Assembly (NCBI RefSeq): GCF_900102175.1
Contig: NZ_FNKN01000001.1
Coordinates: 1,415,921 to 1,479,920, forward strand
Source: Microbacterium sp. cf332
GTDB taxonomy: Bacteria; Actinomycetota; Actinomycetes; Actinomycetales; Microbacteriaceae
Reading direction: 5' to 3'
DNA: 64,000 nucleotides
Shown: in pieces, positions 33,660-42,771 of the stretch
How positions within the stretch are numbered: the first letter of the stretch is position 1
Layout of the letters: each line of letters opens with the position of its first letter
Made by a program: the position numbers and the translations under genes
The notes under the pieces: generated by a model
Seen by the model: only the letters and a program-made list of their open reading frames with translations
Told to the model about the DNA's origin: nothing
The model's database searches: none

Positions 33660-35317
33660 GTCGCACCCCCGGTCTGCTGCTGCTGCTCCTGCTGCTCGCG
33701 CAGGCCGTCCGGGTGGTCGTGCGGCGAGTGGGCCGGTTCTTCCTGCTCGTCGTAGACGATCGGGATGGCCTGCGTCGACGCCTGGTCGGCGACGAGCCCG
33801 GCGAGGTTGCCCTGGCTGTACTCGAGGGTGCGCGGCGCATCGCCGCCGACGACCCACGTGTCCTTCGAGCCGCCGCCCTGGCTGGAGTTCACGACGAGCT
33901 GTCCCTCCGGGAGCGCGACACGGGTGAGCCCGCCTGGCAGCACCCACACCTCGTCGCCGTTGTTGACGGCGAAGGGCCTTAGATCGGCATGACGGGGCCG
34001 CATGCCGTCCTCGACCAGGGTGGGGATCGTCGACAGCATGACGACCGGCTGCGCGATCCAGCCGCGCGGGTCGGCGAGCAGCTTCTTGCGAAGCTTCTCG
34101 AGCTCGGCCGGGGAGGCGTCGGGGCCCACGACGAGGCCCTTGCCTCCCGAGCCGTCGACGGGCTTCACGACCAGCTCGTCGAGGCGGTCGAGCACCTCCT
34201 CGAGCGCGCCGGGATCCTCGAGCCGCCAGGTGTCGACGTTCTTGAGGATGGGCTCCTCGGCGAGGTAGTAGCGGATGAGGTCGGGCACGTAGGTGTAGAG
34301 CAGCTTGTCGTCGGCGACGCCGTTACCCACCGCATTGGCGATCGTCACGTTGCCGAGGCGCGCGGCGAGCATGAGGCCCGGAGCGCCGAGCATCGAGTCG
34401 GCACGGAACTGCAGGGGGTCGAGGAAGTCGTCATCGACACGGCGGTAGATGACGTCGACGCGCTGCGGACCCCGGGTGGTGCGCATGAACACCTTGCCTC
34501 CGGAGCAGACGAGGTCGCGGCCCTCCACCAGCTCGACGCCCATGAGACGCGCGAGCAGCGTGTGCTCGAAGTAGGCCGAGTTGTACACGCCCGGGGTCAG
34601 CACGACCACGTTGGGCTCGTCGACACCGGGGGGCGCCGAGGCGCGCAGCGCCTGCAGCAGCTTGTTCGGATAGTCCCCCACGGGCCGCACCCGCATCGAG
34701 ACGAACAGCTCCGGCAGGGTCTGCGCCATCACCCGGCGGTTCGAGATCACGTAGCTGACCCCCGAGGGCACGCGCACGTTGTCCTCGAGCACGCGCATCT
34801 CGCCGTGCTCGTCGCGGATGAGGTCGATGCCGGAGACCTGGATGCGCACGCCGTTGGCCGAGCGGATGCCGGCGGCCTGCCGGTAGTAGTACTGCGACGA
34901 TGCGATGAGCTTCGCGGGCAGCACACCGTCGCGGACGCAGAACTGGTGGCCGTAGGCGTCGTCGAGGAAGGCTTCGAGCGCGCGCACGCGCTGCTTCACG
35001 CCCGACTCGACGTGCGACCACTCGTCGTAGTCGATCACGCGGGGTACCGCATCCAGCGGGAAGGGCCGCTCCTCGCCCGCGAAGTCGAAGGTGACGCCCT
35101 GAGCGAGGTACGAGCTCGCGAGCGACTCGGTGCGTCCGCGGAGCTCCTCCTGGGTCATCTGTGCGAGCGCCTGATACAGCTCGCGGTACGCCGCGCGCGA
35201 GCTCCCGGGGGCCGGCATCGTGCCCGAGACCTCGAACATCTCGTCGTACGGCGGCACCCCCGACACGGTCTTGCGCGGCGTCAGCGTCGAGCCGTATCCG
35301 TCGAAGAGGTCACCCAT
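33653..35317 (-). CDS. Circularly permuted type 2 ATP-grasp protein
   Basis: Protein of 554 aa. The N-terminal half contains the ATP-grasp core residues out of the usual order (for example EDNVRVPSGVSYV and FMRTTRGPQRVDVIYRRVDDDFLDPL), and the nucleotide-binding KPVDGSGGKGLVVG segment comes later, the mark of this permuted family. ATP-grasp enzymes join a carboxylate to an amine or thiol via an acyl phosphate. Substrates here are unknown. The C-terminus is an unusual Gln-rich tail ending in Cys. A TAGGCT box 7 nt upstream of ATG 35317 points to a leaderless operon message. Confidence 0.86.
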   Translation of the reverse strand: MGDLFDGYGSTLTPRKTVSGVPPYDEMFEVSGTMPAPGSSRAAYRELYQALAQMTQEELRGRTESLASSYLAQGVTFDFAGEERPFPLDAVPRVIDYDEWSHVESGVKQRVRALEAFLDDAYGHQFCVRDGVLPAKLIASSQYYYRQAAGIRSANGVRIQVSGIDLIRDEHGEMRVLEDNVRVPSGVSYVISNRRVMAQTLPELFVSMRVRPVGDYPNKLLQALRASAPPGVDEPNVVVLTPGVYNSAYFEHTLLARLMGVELVEGRDLVCSGGKVFMRTTRGPQRVDVIYRRVDDDFLDPLQFRADSMLGAPGLMLAARLGNVTIANAVGNGVADDKLLYTYVPDLIRYYLAEEPILKNVDTWRLEDPGALEEVLDRLDELVVKPVDGSGGKGLVVGPDASPAELEKLRKKLLADPRGWIAQPVVMLSTIPTLVEDGMRPRHADLRPFAVNNGDEVWVLPGGLTRVALPEGQLVVNSSQGGGSKDTWVVGGDAPRTLEYSQGNLAGLVADQASTQAIPIVYDEQEEPAHSPHDHPDGLREQQEQQQQTGGATC

Positions 35318-35324
35318 GGATGCG

Positions 35325-35330
35325 AGCCTA
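35325..35330 (-). promoter_or_regulatory. -10 box TAGGCT, leaderless start of the ATP-grasp operon
   Basis: On the minus strand TAGGCT ends 7 nt before the ATG at 35317; no clear -35 box is seen. Confidence 0.5.
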
Positions 35331-35415
35331 ATCCGGCCTGTGTTGCGTCAGTATTTCCCGCTCGGTTTCGTTCGCCGTGTTGACATCCGACGCACCGGTC
35401 GGGGATGCGCCCGTC

Positions 35416-35476
35416 GGACCGGTGGGGCTGATGTCGTCCCGCCCGGGGCGGGAGCCGACACCAGCACCACCGGTCC
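35416..35476. terminator. Long imperfect hairpin downstream of the GH5 gene
   Basis: GGACCGGTGG (35416-35425) pairs perfectly with CCACCGGTCC (35467-35476). An inner TCCCGCC/GGCGGGA stem (35437-35443 with 35447-35453) closes on a 3-nt loop. In between, pairing continues with two mismatches and one 2-nt bulge, giving about 29 paired positions. It begins 24 nt past the GH5 stop and has no U-tract. Terminator or mRNA 3' stabiliser are both possible. Confidence 0.7.
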
Positions 35477-35499
35477 TGCCGGTGTGTCGCTCAGGCGTG

Positions 35500-36993
35500 T
35501 CAGCCGCGCACGGCGAGCTCGTAGACGCGGGCGATCTTGGCCTCCGTGGCCGAGGCCGAGGGGTTCGTCACCACGAGACGCACCGCCTCGACCCCGTCGG
35601 CGCCGATCGCGACCTCGCGGGCAGCCTGCGTGTTGCCGGTGACGGCGGCGACCTGCTGCCAGCCCGACGCGGTGCGGACCTCGACCGTGAAGTCGACGAG
35701 CACGACGCCGGTTCCGGCCCCGCCGCCGAATCCGCTGTACACACCGAGCGAGCTCACCCGCTGCGGCGCGGCCAGCTCGATCGTGGCCGTCGGCGTCGCG
35801 TCGCCCACCGCCGAGAGCCATCGGCCGGCGTCGGTGCAGTCACCGTCGACGAGCCGCGAGCCCGGATACGCCCCGGAGTATGTGGACGACACCGTGACCG
35901 CGGCCCCGAGGGCGTCGTGCGAGGCGCACGGCGAGACGTTGGGCAGACCGCCCAGCCAGTCCTTGACGAACTGCCCCTGGTGCTCGCCGCCGAGGATGTT
36001 CCAGTCGTAATCGAACATCTGCGGCTTCCAGAAGTTGTCGAGGATCCACGCCTGCCAGCCGATCCACGGACGGGCGTCGAGGTAGGTGCGGAACGGCACA
36101 CCCCAGTTCGTCGTGGTTCCCGCCGTGATGCTGTCCGAGAACTCTCCCGGCGGGTTCCATCCGAACTCGGTGATGACGACGGGGATCTGCTGAGCCGCGT
36201 TGCCGAACTTGCTGTCGAGCAGCGCCGTCGTCGGGGCCCCCTGGTTGGGGTAGATGTGGAAGACGTACGCGATGTTGCCGCCCACGATGGGGTCGCTCAC
36301 GGCACCGTTGACGAATGTGCTCCACTGCGGCGAGCCCATCAGCAGCAGGGTGTCGGGCGCGGCCTCCCGGATGCCGTCGACGACCGGCTGGATGTAGGCC
36401 TTCCACGTCGACCAGCTCGCGGGGTTGATGGGCTCGTTGAAGACCTCGAAGACGACGTTGGTCACGTCGCCGTACTGCGGCGCGATGTAGTCCCAGAAGC
36501 GCTCGACCGTCGAGCGCGGCACGGCACCCGCCCCGTCGCCGTAGTCGCGGACGAGGTGCAGGTCGATGATGAGATAGATGCCGAGGTCGACGGCCTGCTG
36601 GACGTACGGCGCGATGTACTCGGCGTCGTAGGCGGCGAGGTCGGTGGTCGCGGAGATCTCGGTGACGGGCAGGCGTACGACCTTCGATCCCCAAGCGGCC
36701 GCGAGGTCGATCATCTCGGAGGTCGGCCGCGAGTCGCAGTAGTCGCAGAGGTCGTTCTGCTCGGGGGCGAGCACCGAGACCCCGCGCAGGGCGACGTCTG
36801 CTCCGGTGGCGTCGACGACCCGGTTCCCCTGGGCCGACAGCGCGGGGAGAGACCCGTCGGCGACGGCAGCGGCGGGCGCGACCCACGCGAGACCGGCGAT
36901 GAGCGCGACCGCCGAGACGACGGCGCCGAGGCGGCGTCGCCGGCGCCCGCGTCGACGCGCGACGGGATGGGGCGGGTGGGAGAGAGGGGGCAT
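35500..36993 (-). CDS. Secreted GH5-type glycoside hydrolase with C-terminal F5/8-type (discoidin/CBM32-like) domain
   Basis: Protein of 497 aa. An Arg-rich n-region and hydrophobic core ending AAAVA form an export signal (about residues 1-45). The (beta/alpha)8 cellulase-type domain (about 55-350) has the acid/base Glu187 in VFNEP and the nucleophile Glu276 in VITEFGW. Residues about 365-497 form a discoidin-like carbohydrate-binding domain. It likely cuts a beta-glucan, mannan or related polymer outside the cell; subfamily and substrate are unknown. AGGAAGGA precedes the ATG. It lies 58 nt after the FAD oxidoreductase and is probably the last gene of the 45491-35500 operon. Confidence 0.86.
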   Translation of the reverse strand: MPPLSHPPHPVARRRGRRRRRLGAVVSAVALIAGLAWVAPAAAVADGSLPALSAQGNRVVDATGADVALRGVSVLAPEQNDLCDYCDSRPTSEMIDLAAAWGSKVVRLPVTEISATTDLAAYDAEYIAPYVQQAVDLGIYLIIDLHLVRDYGDGAGAVPRSTVERFWDYIAPQYGDVTNVVFEVFNEPINPASWSTWKAYIQPVVDGIREAAPDTLLLMGSPQWSTFVNGAVSDPIVGGNIAYVFHIYPNQGAPTTALLDSKFGNAAQQIPVVITEFGWNPPGEFSDSITAGTTTNWGVPFRTYLDARPWIGWQAWILDNFWKPQMFDYDWNILGGEHQGQFVKDWLGGLPNVSPCASHDALGAAVTVSSTYSGAYPGSRLVDGDCTDAGRWLSAVGDATPTATIELAAPQRVSSLGVYSGFGGGAGTGVVLVDFTVEVRTASGWQQVAAVTGNTQAAREVAIGADGVEAVRLVVTNPSASATEAKIARVYELAVRG

Positions 36994-37051
36994 GGATCCG
37001 TCCTTCCTGACACGTGCGCCGGCCTCGTCGCCGACGTACGATCCCGACGCG

Positions 37052-38674
37052 TCAGCGCGACGGGACGACTTCGCGGGCTCGTTCCCGCGGCTTCCAGTGG
37101 TGCGTGCGCACCTCTTCCGGCCAGCGCAGCGCGATGCCGAGACGGTCGGTCAGCACCCGGCGCAGGTCGTCGAGCAGTCGCGGCCGGGCCCGGACGGCGC
37201 GTGGGGGCACCCCCTCGGCGAGCGCGACGGCGGCGAGTGCGGCGACGGCCTCGCCGATGCTCCATTCGACCGGATGCAGGCGATAGCAGCCGTTGGTGAT
37301 GTGGGTCGAGCCGATGTTCTTCGCGGCCGGCAGCAGGTTGTCGACGCGCACCGGCAGCAGCGCGCCCAGCGGGATCTGGAACGGGTACGACTCGATGTCG
37401 ACGTAGGTGCGACCGCCCGTCGAGGGATGCAGGTCGATGCGGTAGTGCCCGAGCCCGACGCTGTCGTCGAACACGGCGCTCCCCGCCCCCGCGCCGCGGG
37501 CCTGCACGCCGACGTGCTGCTCGAGCACCCGGAACTCGGTCACCGCGCGCCGCGCCTCGCGGATGTAGACGCGGTCCGCGTATCCGTCGGCGGTGCCGGT
37601 GACGTCGCCGCGCAGGCGGAGGCCGGGGTACCCGGTGCCACCGTCGTGCCGCGGCGCCTCGGTCTGCATCCAGTACAGGAACGACTCCGACAGCTCCCGG
37701 CTCGCCGCCCGCGCCCGATCCGCCGCGGCCCCGTCGACGCCGAGAAGGGGCGCCTCCCAGTAGTCGATCTGCGGCCAGTTGACGAGCGTCACGTCGGAGA
37801 TGCCGCCCGTGAAGTTCTCGGCGGCGAGCACGCGGCGATACCGCCAGAGATCGAAGGGCACGTCGGGGGTGTCGACCTCCTGGAAGAGCGGGCGGGTCCG
37901 TTCGTGCAGCCCGATCGGCTCGATGTCGGTCCACGACAGCTGCGGTCCCGGCCAGAAGGAGTCGACGTGCGTCCGCCAGTGCTCGTAGCGCGCGGGGCGA
38001 TCGCCGACATGGTCCTCGCCCTCGCGGTGCTCGATCGCGAAGCACCACGAGACCGCCTGCTGGTCCATCGGGTCGGCGACCGCGGGGGCGTGCAGCTCAC
38101 CGGTGTCGTCGACTCCCTCGGCGCCGATGACGTGCTCGACCCGAGCGAGCTCGAGCAGGTCGCCGAGCTCGGTGGCGTCCACCACGATCGGCGCCGTCAG
38201 CACCGTCTCCTCCCCCGTCCGACTGCGGACGACCACGCCCTCGACCCGGTCGCCCACGACGTCGACCGCGACGGGCTCGTGGTCTCGGAGGACCCGGAGT
38301 CGCCCGGTCGCGAGCCACGGCGCAAGCATCTCGTCGATGACCGCGTCGGCGACGCGCGGCTCGTGACAGAGGCGGCTGACGATGCCGCGTCCCGGATTGA
38401 AGATCGGCTCGGCGGCCGCCGCCGTCGTCACCGGGTAGTTGCGGCGGTAGTAGTCGCGGACCCGGCGACGGAACTCGGCGTAGCTCGGCGATGTCGTCGG
38501 CCGCTCGATCCAGGCGTGCTCGTCGGGGGGCACCGCCTGCGACGTCAGCTGCCCGCCGAGCCTCCCGGACTCCTCGGTCATCACGACCCGCAGGCCCAGA
38601 CGCGTCGCGGTGATCGCCGCGGCCACCCCGCCGACGCCCCCTCCGATGATCAGCAGGTCGATCGACTCGGTCAT
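37052..38674 (-). CDS. FAD-dependent oxidoreductase (FAD_oxidored family)
   Basis: Protein of 540 aa with an N-terminal dinucleotide motif LLIIGGGVGGVAAA, FAD-contacting VVDATELGDLL, and the C-terminal LLPAAKNIGSTHITNGCYRLHPVEWSIGEA segment typical of this large uncharacterised family, often linked to polysaccharide utilisation. Cytoplasmic; the reaction is unknown, plausibly oxidation of an unusual sugar or aglycone (inference). ATG 38674 follows GGAGGAACGAGG and overlaps the LacI stop (ATGA). Confidence 0.82.
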   Translation of the reverse strand: MTESIDLLIIGGGVGGVAAAITATRLGLRVVMTEESGRLGGQLTSQAVPPDEHAWIERPTTSPSYAEFRRRVRDYYRRNYPVTTAAAAEPIFNPGRGIVSRLCHEPRVADAVIDEMLAPWLATGRLRVLRDHEPVAVDVVGDRVEGVVVRSRTGEETVLTAPIVVDATELGDLLELARVEHVIGAEGVDDTGELHAPAVADPMDQQAVSWCFAIEHREGEDHVGDRPARYEHWRTHVDSFWPGPQLSWTDIEPIGLHERTRPLFQEVDTPDVPFDLWRYRRVLAAENFTGGISDVTLVNWPQIDYWEAPLLGVDGAAADRARAASRELSESFLYWMQTEAPRHDGGTGYPGLRLRGDVTGTADGYADRVYIREARRAVTEFRVLEQHVGVQARGAGAGSAVFDDSVGLGHYRIDLHPSTGGRTYVDIESYPFQIPLGALLPVRVDNLLPAAKNIGSTHITNGCYRLHPVEWSIGEAVAALAAVALAEGVPPRAVRARPRLLDDLRRVLTDRLGIALRWPEEVRTHHWKPRERAREVVPSR

Positions 38675-39717
38675 CCTCGTTCCTCCCTGACGCTGGCGAC
38701 GGTGCCACCGGCGACCACCTCGCACGCGACGAACGTGCTCTCCCGGTCGGCATCCGGATCGTCCACCATCTCGATCAGGCGGTCGACGGCGAGCCGTCCG
38801 ATCTCCTGGCGCGGGATTCGGAGGTCGTCCCAGCGCAGGTCCGCGGCGCTCGTGTCCTCGAGGACGGCGACAGAGACGTCACCCGGGATGTCGAGCCCGA
38901 GCTCGGTCAGTCGGCTGCGCAGCTCGACCGCCACCCGCTCGCTCTCGGCGACGGCGGCGGTGCAGCGTCCGGCGGCGAGAGCAGCGACGACCTCGTCGGG
39001 AACGCCCGCGCGGCCCTCGCGGAATCCGGGTGACGCGTCGGCGATACCGAGGCGGGTGATCGCCTCCGCATACCCGGCGCGGCGGTCCTCGTACGGTTCG
39101 ACGTCGATCGAGTCGCGCAGGTACGCGAGGGTGCGGTGCCCCAGCGCGTGCAGGCGCTCGACGATCTCGGAGGCCGCGGCACGGTAGTCGGGGATGATGC
39201 ACGGGATCGCGGCTCCGGGGACGTCGCGACGACCGATGTGGATGAAGGGGTACCCCTCGCGCCAGAGCTTCGCGAGCTCGTCGCGGTCGGGCGAGACGCC
39301 CAGCAGGACGCTGCCGTCGGCGATGCGCAGCCGGTTCGTCTCGTCGCGGTAGATGCGCCGCCCGCCGGCACCGTCGCCCGTCGAGCTGAACAGCACGAGG
39401 TCGTGGCCCGTCTCCTCGGCCCGCTGCTCGATGCCGAGCAAGAACTCGACGTAGAAGCCCTCGCGCGCGTTCGGGAAGAGCGGCTCGAACGTGTGAACTC
39501 CGAGCAGTTGCGTGCGCGAGCCACGGAGATTGCGTGCGACCGGGTTGGGCACGTAGCCGAGCTCGGCGATCGCCTCGTGGATGCGCTGGCGGGTCTCGTC
39601 GGGGATGCGCGCGGCGTCGCCGCTGATCACGCGCGACACCGCCGACTGCGACACGCCGGCGAGGCGGGCGACGTCGGACTGGCGGATCGAGCGCGGGCGG
39701 GTGCTGGGCGTGGTCAC
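38671..39717 (-). CDS. LacI family transcriptional regulator of the Opp-type operon
   Basis: Protein of 348 aa with HTH SDVARLAGVSQSAVSRVISG and a PBP-like effector domain. It starts with a GTG overlapping the upstream ABC gene and ends overlapping the FAD oxidoreductase, so it is co-transcribed with what it probably controls. The palindromes in the operon leader (45528-45539 and 45570-45581) are its likely targets. The ligand is unknown, presumably the imported oligosaccharide or a derivative. Confidence 0.9.
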   Translation of the reverse strand: MTTPSTRPRSIRQSDVARLAGVSQSAVSRVISGDAARIPDETRQRIHEAIAELGYVPNPVARNLRGSRTQLLGVHTFEPLFPNAREGFYVEFLLGIEQRAEETGHDLVLFSSTGDGAGGRRIYRDETNRLRIADGSVLLGVSPDRDELAKLWREGYPFIHIGRRDVPGAAIPCIIPDYRAAASEIVERLHALGHRTLAYLRDSIDVEPYEDRRAGYAEAITRLGIADASPGFREGRAGVPDEVVAALAAGRCTAAVAESERVAVELRSRLTELGLDIPGDVSVAVLEDTSAADLRWDDLRIPRQEIGRLAVDRLIEMVDDPDADRESTFVACEVVAGGTVASVREERG

Positions 39718-40808
39718 GGGACCTCCTCGGTCAGAGTGCGGGAGACGAGCTGCGTCATCGACGAACCGGCGAGCTCGTGCCCGCGACCGACGTCGTGCAG
39801 CCAGCAGTCTGCGCCATGGTCGGGCCCCACGACGATCCGGGGCGGACGCGTCGTGCGGCACTGCTCCATCGCGAACGGGCACCGCGGGTGGAAGCGGCAT
39901 CCGCTCGGTGGGTCGATGAGGCTCGGCGGCTCGCCGAGGTCGTCGGCCGACCCGAAGACGGCGTCGCGATCGCGATCGGGGTCGCCCTGCGGGTCGGGCG
40001 ACGACTCGATGAGAAGCTTCGTATACGGATGCTGCGGGTCGGCGATCACCGCCTCCTTCGGGCCCATCTCGACGATGCGGCCCGCGTACATCACGACGAT
40101 GTCGTCGCAGAGATAACGGGCGCTCGCGATGTCGTGGGTGATGTACAGCAGCGCGAGACCGTCCTCGCGGCGGAGCCGGTCGAGGAGGTTGAGCATCTCG
40201 AGCCGGATCGAGACGTCGAGCATCGAGATCGGCTCATCGCCGAGGAGGACGCGCGGCTCGACCGCGAGGGCGCGTGCGATCACGACGCGCTGGCGCTGGC
40301 CGCCCGACAGTTCGTGCGGGAACTTCTCGAGGTAGTCGTCGGCGGGGGTGAGCGCGACGCGTTCCAGCAGCTCCCGCGCACGGCCCAGCCGCTCGGCGCG
40401 GGAGAGCCCGCGGTGGTGCAGCCGGATCGCCCGGTCGATGTTGTGCCGCACGCGGTGCAGCGGATTGAGCGACCCGAAGGGGTCTTGGAAGATCAGCTGC
40501 ACCGCCTTGCGATAGGCGAGTTCGGCCTGGCCGGTCGGGCGTTCGACGGCTCTCCCCTCGAGGCGGATGCTGCCCGAGGTGGGTTCGTAGAAACGCGCGA
40601 GCAGCCGCGCGAGCGTCGTCTTGCCGCTGCCGCTCTCGCCGACGACGGCGGTGACCCGCCCCGGGAGGAGCCGGAGGGTGATGTCCTCGACCGCGTGCAC
40701 GGTCGCCTTGGCGCCGAGCCCCGACGTGACGGTGAAGTGCTTGGTGACATCGACGGCCTCGAGCACCGGCGCGGACTCGATGGGCTTCGTCGTCATCGTC
40801 TCGCTCAT
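39714..40808 (-). CDS. Opp/Dpp-type ABC transporter ATP-binding protein (second)
   Basis: Protein of 364 aa: Walker A GESGSGKTT, signature LSGGQRQR, Walker B VLLGDEPISMLDVS, and the C-terminal oligopeptide-transporter extension with paired cysteines (GCRFHPRCPFAMEQC) usual in OppF/DppF. In sugar clusters this transporter class carries oligosaccharides rather than peptides. It overlaps both neighbours. Confidence 0.91.
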   Translation of the reverse strand: MSETMTTKPIESAPVLEAVDVTKHFTVTSGLGAKATVHAVEDITLRLLPGRVTAVVGESGSGKTTLARLLARFYEPTSGSIRLEGRAVERPTGQAELAYRKAVQLIFQDPFGSLNPLHRVRHNIDRAIRLHHRGLSRAERLGRARELLERVALTPADDYLEKFPHELSGGQRQRVVIARALAVEPRVLLGDEPISMLDVSIRLEMLNLLDRLRREDGLALLYITHDIASARYLCDDIVVMYAGRIVEMGPKEAVIADPQHPYTKLLIESSPDPQGDPDRDRDAVFGSADDLGEPPSLIDPPSGCRFHPRCPFAMEQCRTTRPPRIVVGPDHGADCWLHDVGRGHELAGSSMTQLVSRTLTEEVP

Positions 40809-41848
40809 GAGCCGACCTCCTCGGGTTCGCGCAGATGGCAGGCGACGGACCGCTCGCCGTGCGGGGTGAGCTGCGGCAGCTCCGACCGGCAGCGGTCGAA
40901 CGCGTGGGCGCAGCGCGGCGCGAACGGGCAGCCCGCGGGGAGCAGTCGCAGGTCGGGAGGCGTACCCGGGATGCCCTCCAGACGCTCGATCGGTGCGTGC
41001 AACGGCGGGAAGGAGTCGCGGAGGCCCTGCGTGTACGGATGAAGCGGTGAGCGGTAGATCTCGCGCGATGCCGCGAGCTCGACGATTCGGCCGGCGTACA
41101 TGACGGCGATGCGGTCGGCGAGCTCGAGCAGCAGCGACAGGTCGTGCGTCACGAACACCACGGCAAACCCGAGCTCACGCCGCAGCCGCAGCACCTGCGC
41201 GAGGATCTGCCGCTGCATGACGACGTCGACCGCCGTCGTCGGCTCGTCCATGACGACGAGCTCGGGCCGGCAGGCGAGAGCCAGCGCGATGGTCGCACGC
41301 TGCCGCATCCCGCCCGACAGCTCGTGCGGGAAGCTGCGCGCCCGGTCGGCCGAGATGCCGACGAGCCCGAGCAGCCGCCGCGCCTCCTCCCACGCCGCGG
41401 CCCGGCTCATCGAACGGTCGTGCGTGCGCAGCACGTCGACGAACTGCTCACCGACGCGGGTGACCGGGTTGAGGGCGTCCATCGCGCTCTGCAGCACGAT
41501 CGACAGCCGGGTCCAGCGGAGCCCCCGCAGCCGCCGCGGGGTGAGCCGCACCAGGTCGATCCCCGCTCCGCCCTCGCGGGGGTGGTACACGACGCTTCCC
41601 GCCGTCGTGACGGCCGGGGGCCGTTGCAGCCGGGTGAGCGCCGTGATGAGCGTCGACTTGCCCGACCCCGACTCACCGACGACGCCGAGGATCTCGCCGC
41701 GCTGCAGGTCGAAGGTCACGTCGACGCAGGCGCGCACCGCGCCCGCCGCGCCGGCGTACTCGACGGTGAGCCCCCGCACTTCGAGCAGCACGTCGGAGCC
41801 CGCGGCATCCGAGGGCGCCTTCGGTCGTCTCTCCTGGATCATCGTCAT
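40805..41848 (-). CDS. Opp/Dpp-type ABC transporter ATP-binding protein (first)
   Basis: Protein of 347 aa: Walker A GESGSGKST, signature LSGGMRQR, Walker B LVVMDEPTTAVDV, and a C-terminal CPFAPRC oligopeptide-transporter motif, as in OppD/DppD. It works as a heterodimer with the next gene product. Its start lies 1 nt from the permease stop. Confidence 0.92.
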   Translation of the reverse strand: MTMIQERRPKAPSDAAGSDVLLEVRGLTVEYAGAAGAVRACVDVTFDLQRGEILGVVGESGSGKSTLITALTRLQRPPAVTTAGSVVYHPREGGAGIDLVRLTPRRLRGLRWTRLSIVLQSAMDALNPVTRVGEQFVDVLRTHDRSMSRAAAWEEARRLLGLVGISADRARSFPHELSGGMRQRATIALALACRPELVVMDEPTTAVDVVMQRQILAQVLRLRRELGFAVVFVTHDLSLLLELADRIAVMYAGRIVELAASREIYRSPLHPYTQGLRDSFPPLHAPIERLEGIPGTPPDLRLLPAGCPFAPRCAHAFDRCRSELPQLTPHGERSVACHLREPEEVGS

Positions 41849-41849
41849 G

Positions 41850-42770
41850 TCATGCCCTCTCTGCGCCGGTCGCCTCGAGCACGGCGGCCTCCCGGCGCAC
41901 CGAGGCGGTGCGCTTCGCGACCCGCCGGCTCGCCGCCCGCAGCTTGGGGTTCGCGAGCTCGTCCACGCCGAAGTTGATGAGCGCGGCAGCCGTGCCGACG
42001 AGCGCGATGCACAGCCCGGGCGGAACGAACCACCACCAGAGCCCGCGCAGCACGGCGCTCTGCTGCTGCGCGGCCTGGATCATGGTGCCCCAGCTGATCG
42101 CCGACGAGTCGGAGACACCGAGGAAGGCGAGCCCCGCCTCGGCCATGACGGCGCCGATGAGGCCGCCGAGGAACATCGACGCGATCCAGCCGTACAGGTG
42201 GGGCAGCACCTCGACGAAGATGAGGCGCCGGTGCGGCTCGCCCAGCATCCGCATGGCCTGGACGAAGTCGCGGTTGCGCACGCTCATCGCCTGGGCGCGG
42301 AGCGTGCGCGCTCCGCCGGCCCACCCGAACACGCCGATGATGATCGCGATCATGACCAGGCCCGTCCCCTGCAGGTAGCCGGCGACCACGAAGATCAGCG
42401 GCAGCACCGGCATGACGAGGAAGATGTTGGTGAGGAAGTTCAGCAGGTTGCCCGTGGTGCCGCCGAAGTAGCCCGCCGGCACGCCGACGACGATCGCGAT
42501 GGCGGTGCCGATGGCCGCACCGAGGAACCCGACGAACATCGAGCCCCGGGCACCTTCGATGACCTGCGCGAGCACGTCCTGGCCGAACTGCGTCGTCCCG
42601 AGCGGATGCGCCGCGCTCGGCGGCGCGGCGATCGCCGAGATGTCGTTGGCGCGGGCGTCGAGACCCAGCGCCGACAGCAGCACGGGACCGAGCAGGGCGA
42701 GCAGCACGAAGAACGCCAGCACGACGACCCCGAAGAGCACCTTGCCGTTGCGGAGCAGGGAGGCACGCAT
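41850..42770 (-). CDS. Opp/Dpp-type ABC transporter permease (DppC-like)
   Basis: Protein of 306 aa with an N-terminal membrane helix, the OppC_N-type segment with HPLGTTQFGQDVLAQVIEGAR, and five further helices. The EAA-loop coupling region (EAGLAFLGVSD) contacts the ATPases. It is separated by 1 nt from each neighbouring gene. Confidence 0.91.
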   Translation of the reverse strand: MRASLLRNGKVLFGVVVLAFFVLLALLGPVLLSALGLDARANDISAIAAPPSAAHPLGTTQFGQDVLAQVIEGARGSMFVGFLGAAIGTAIAIVVGVPAGYFGGTTGNLLNFLTNIFLVMPVLPLIFVVAGYLQGTGLVMIAIIIGVFGWAGGARTLRAQAMSVRNRDFVQAMRMLGEPHRRLIFVEVLPHLYGWIASMFLGGLIGAVMAEAGLAFLGVSDSSAISWGTMIQAAQQQSAVLRGLWWWFVPPGLCIALVGTAAALINFGVDELANPKLRAASRRVAKRTASVRREAAVLEATGAERA

Positions 42771-42771
42771 G

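Noticed and set aside
33660..33700. Trinucleotide-like CTG/CAG tract at the ATP-grasp 3' end as a mobile or unstable repeat
   Set aside because: The tract is short and interrupted; it is described only as a Gln-rich tail of the protein.
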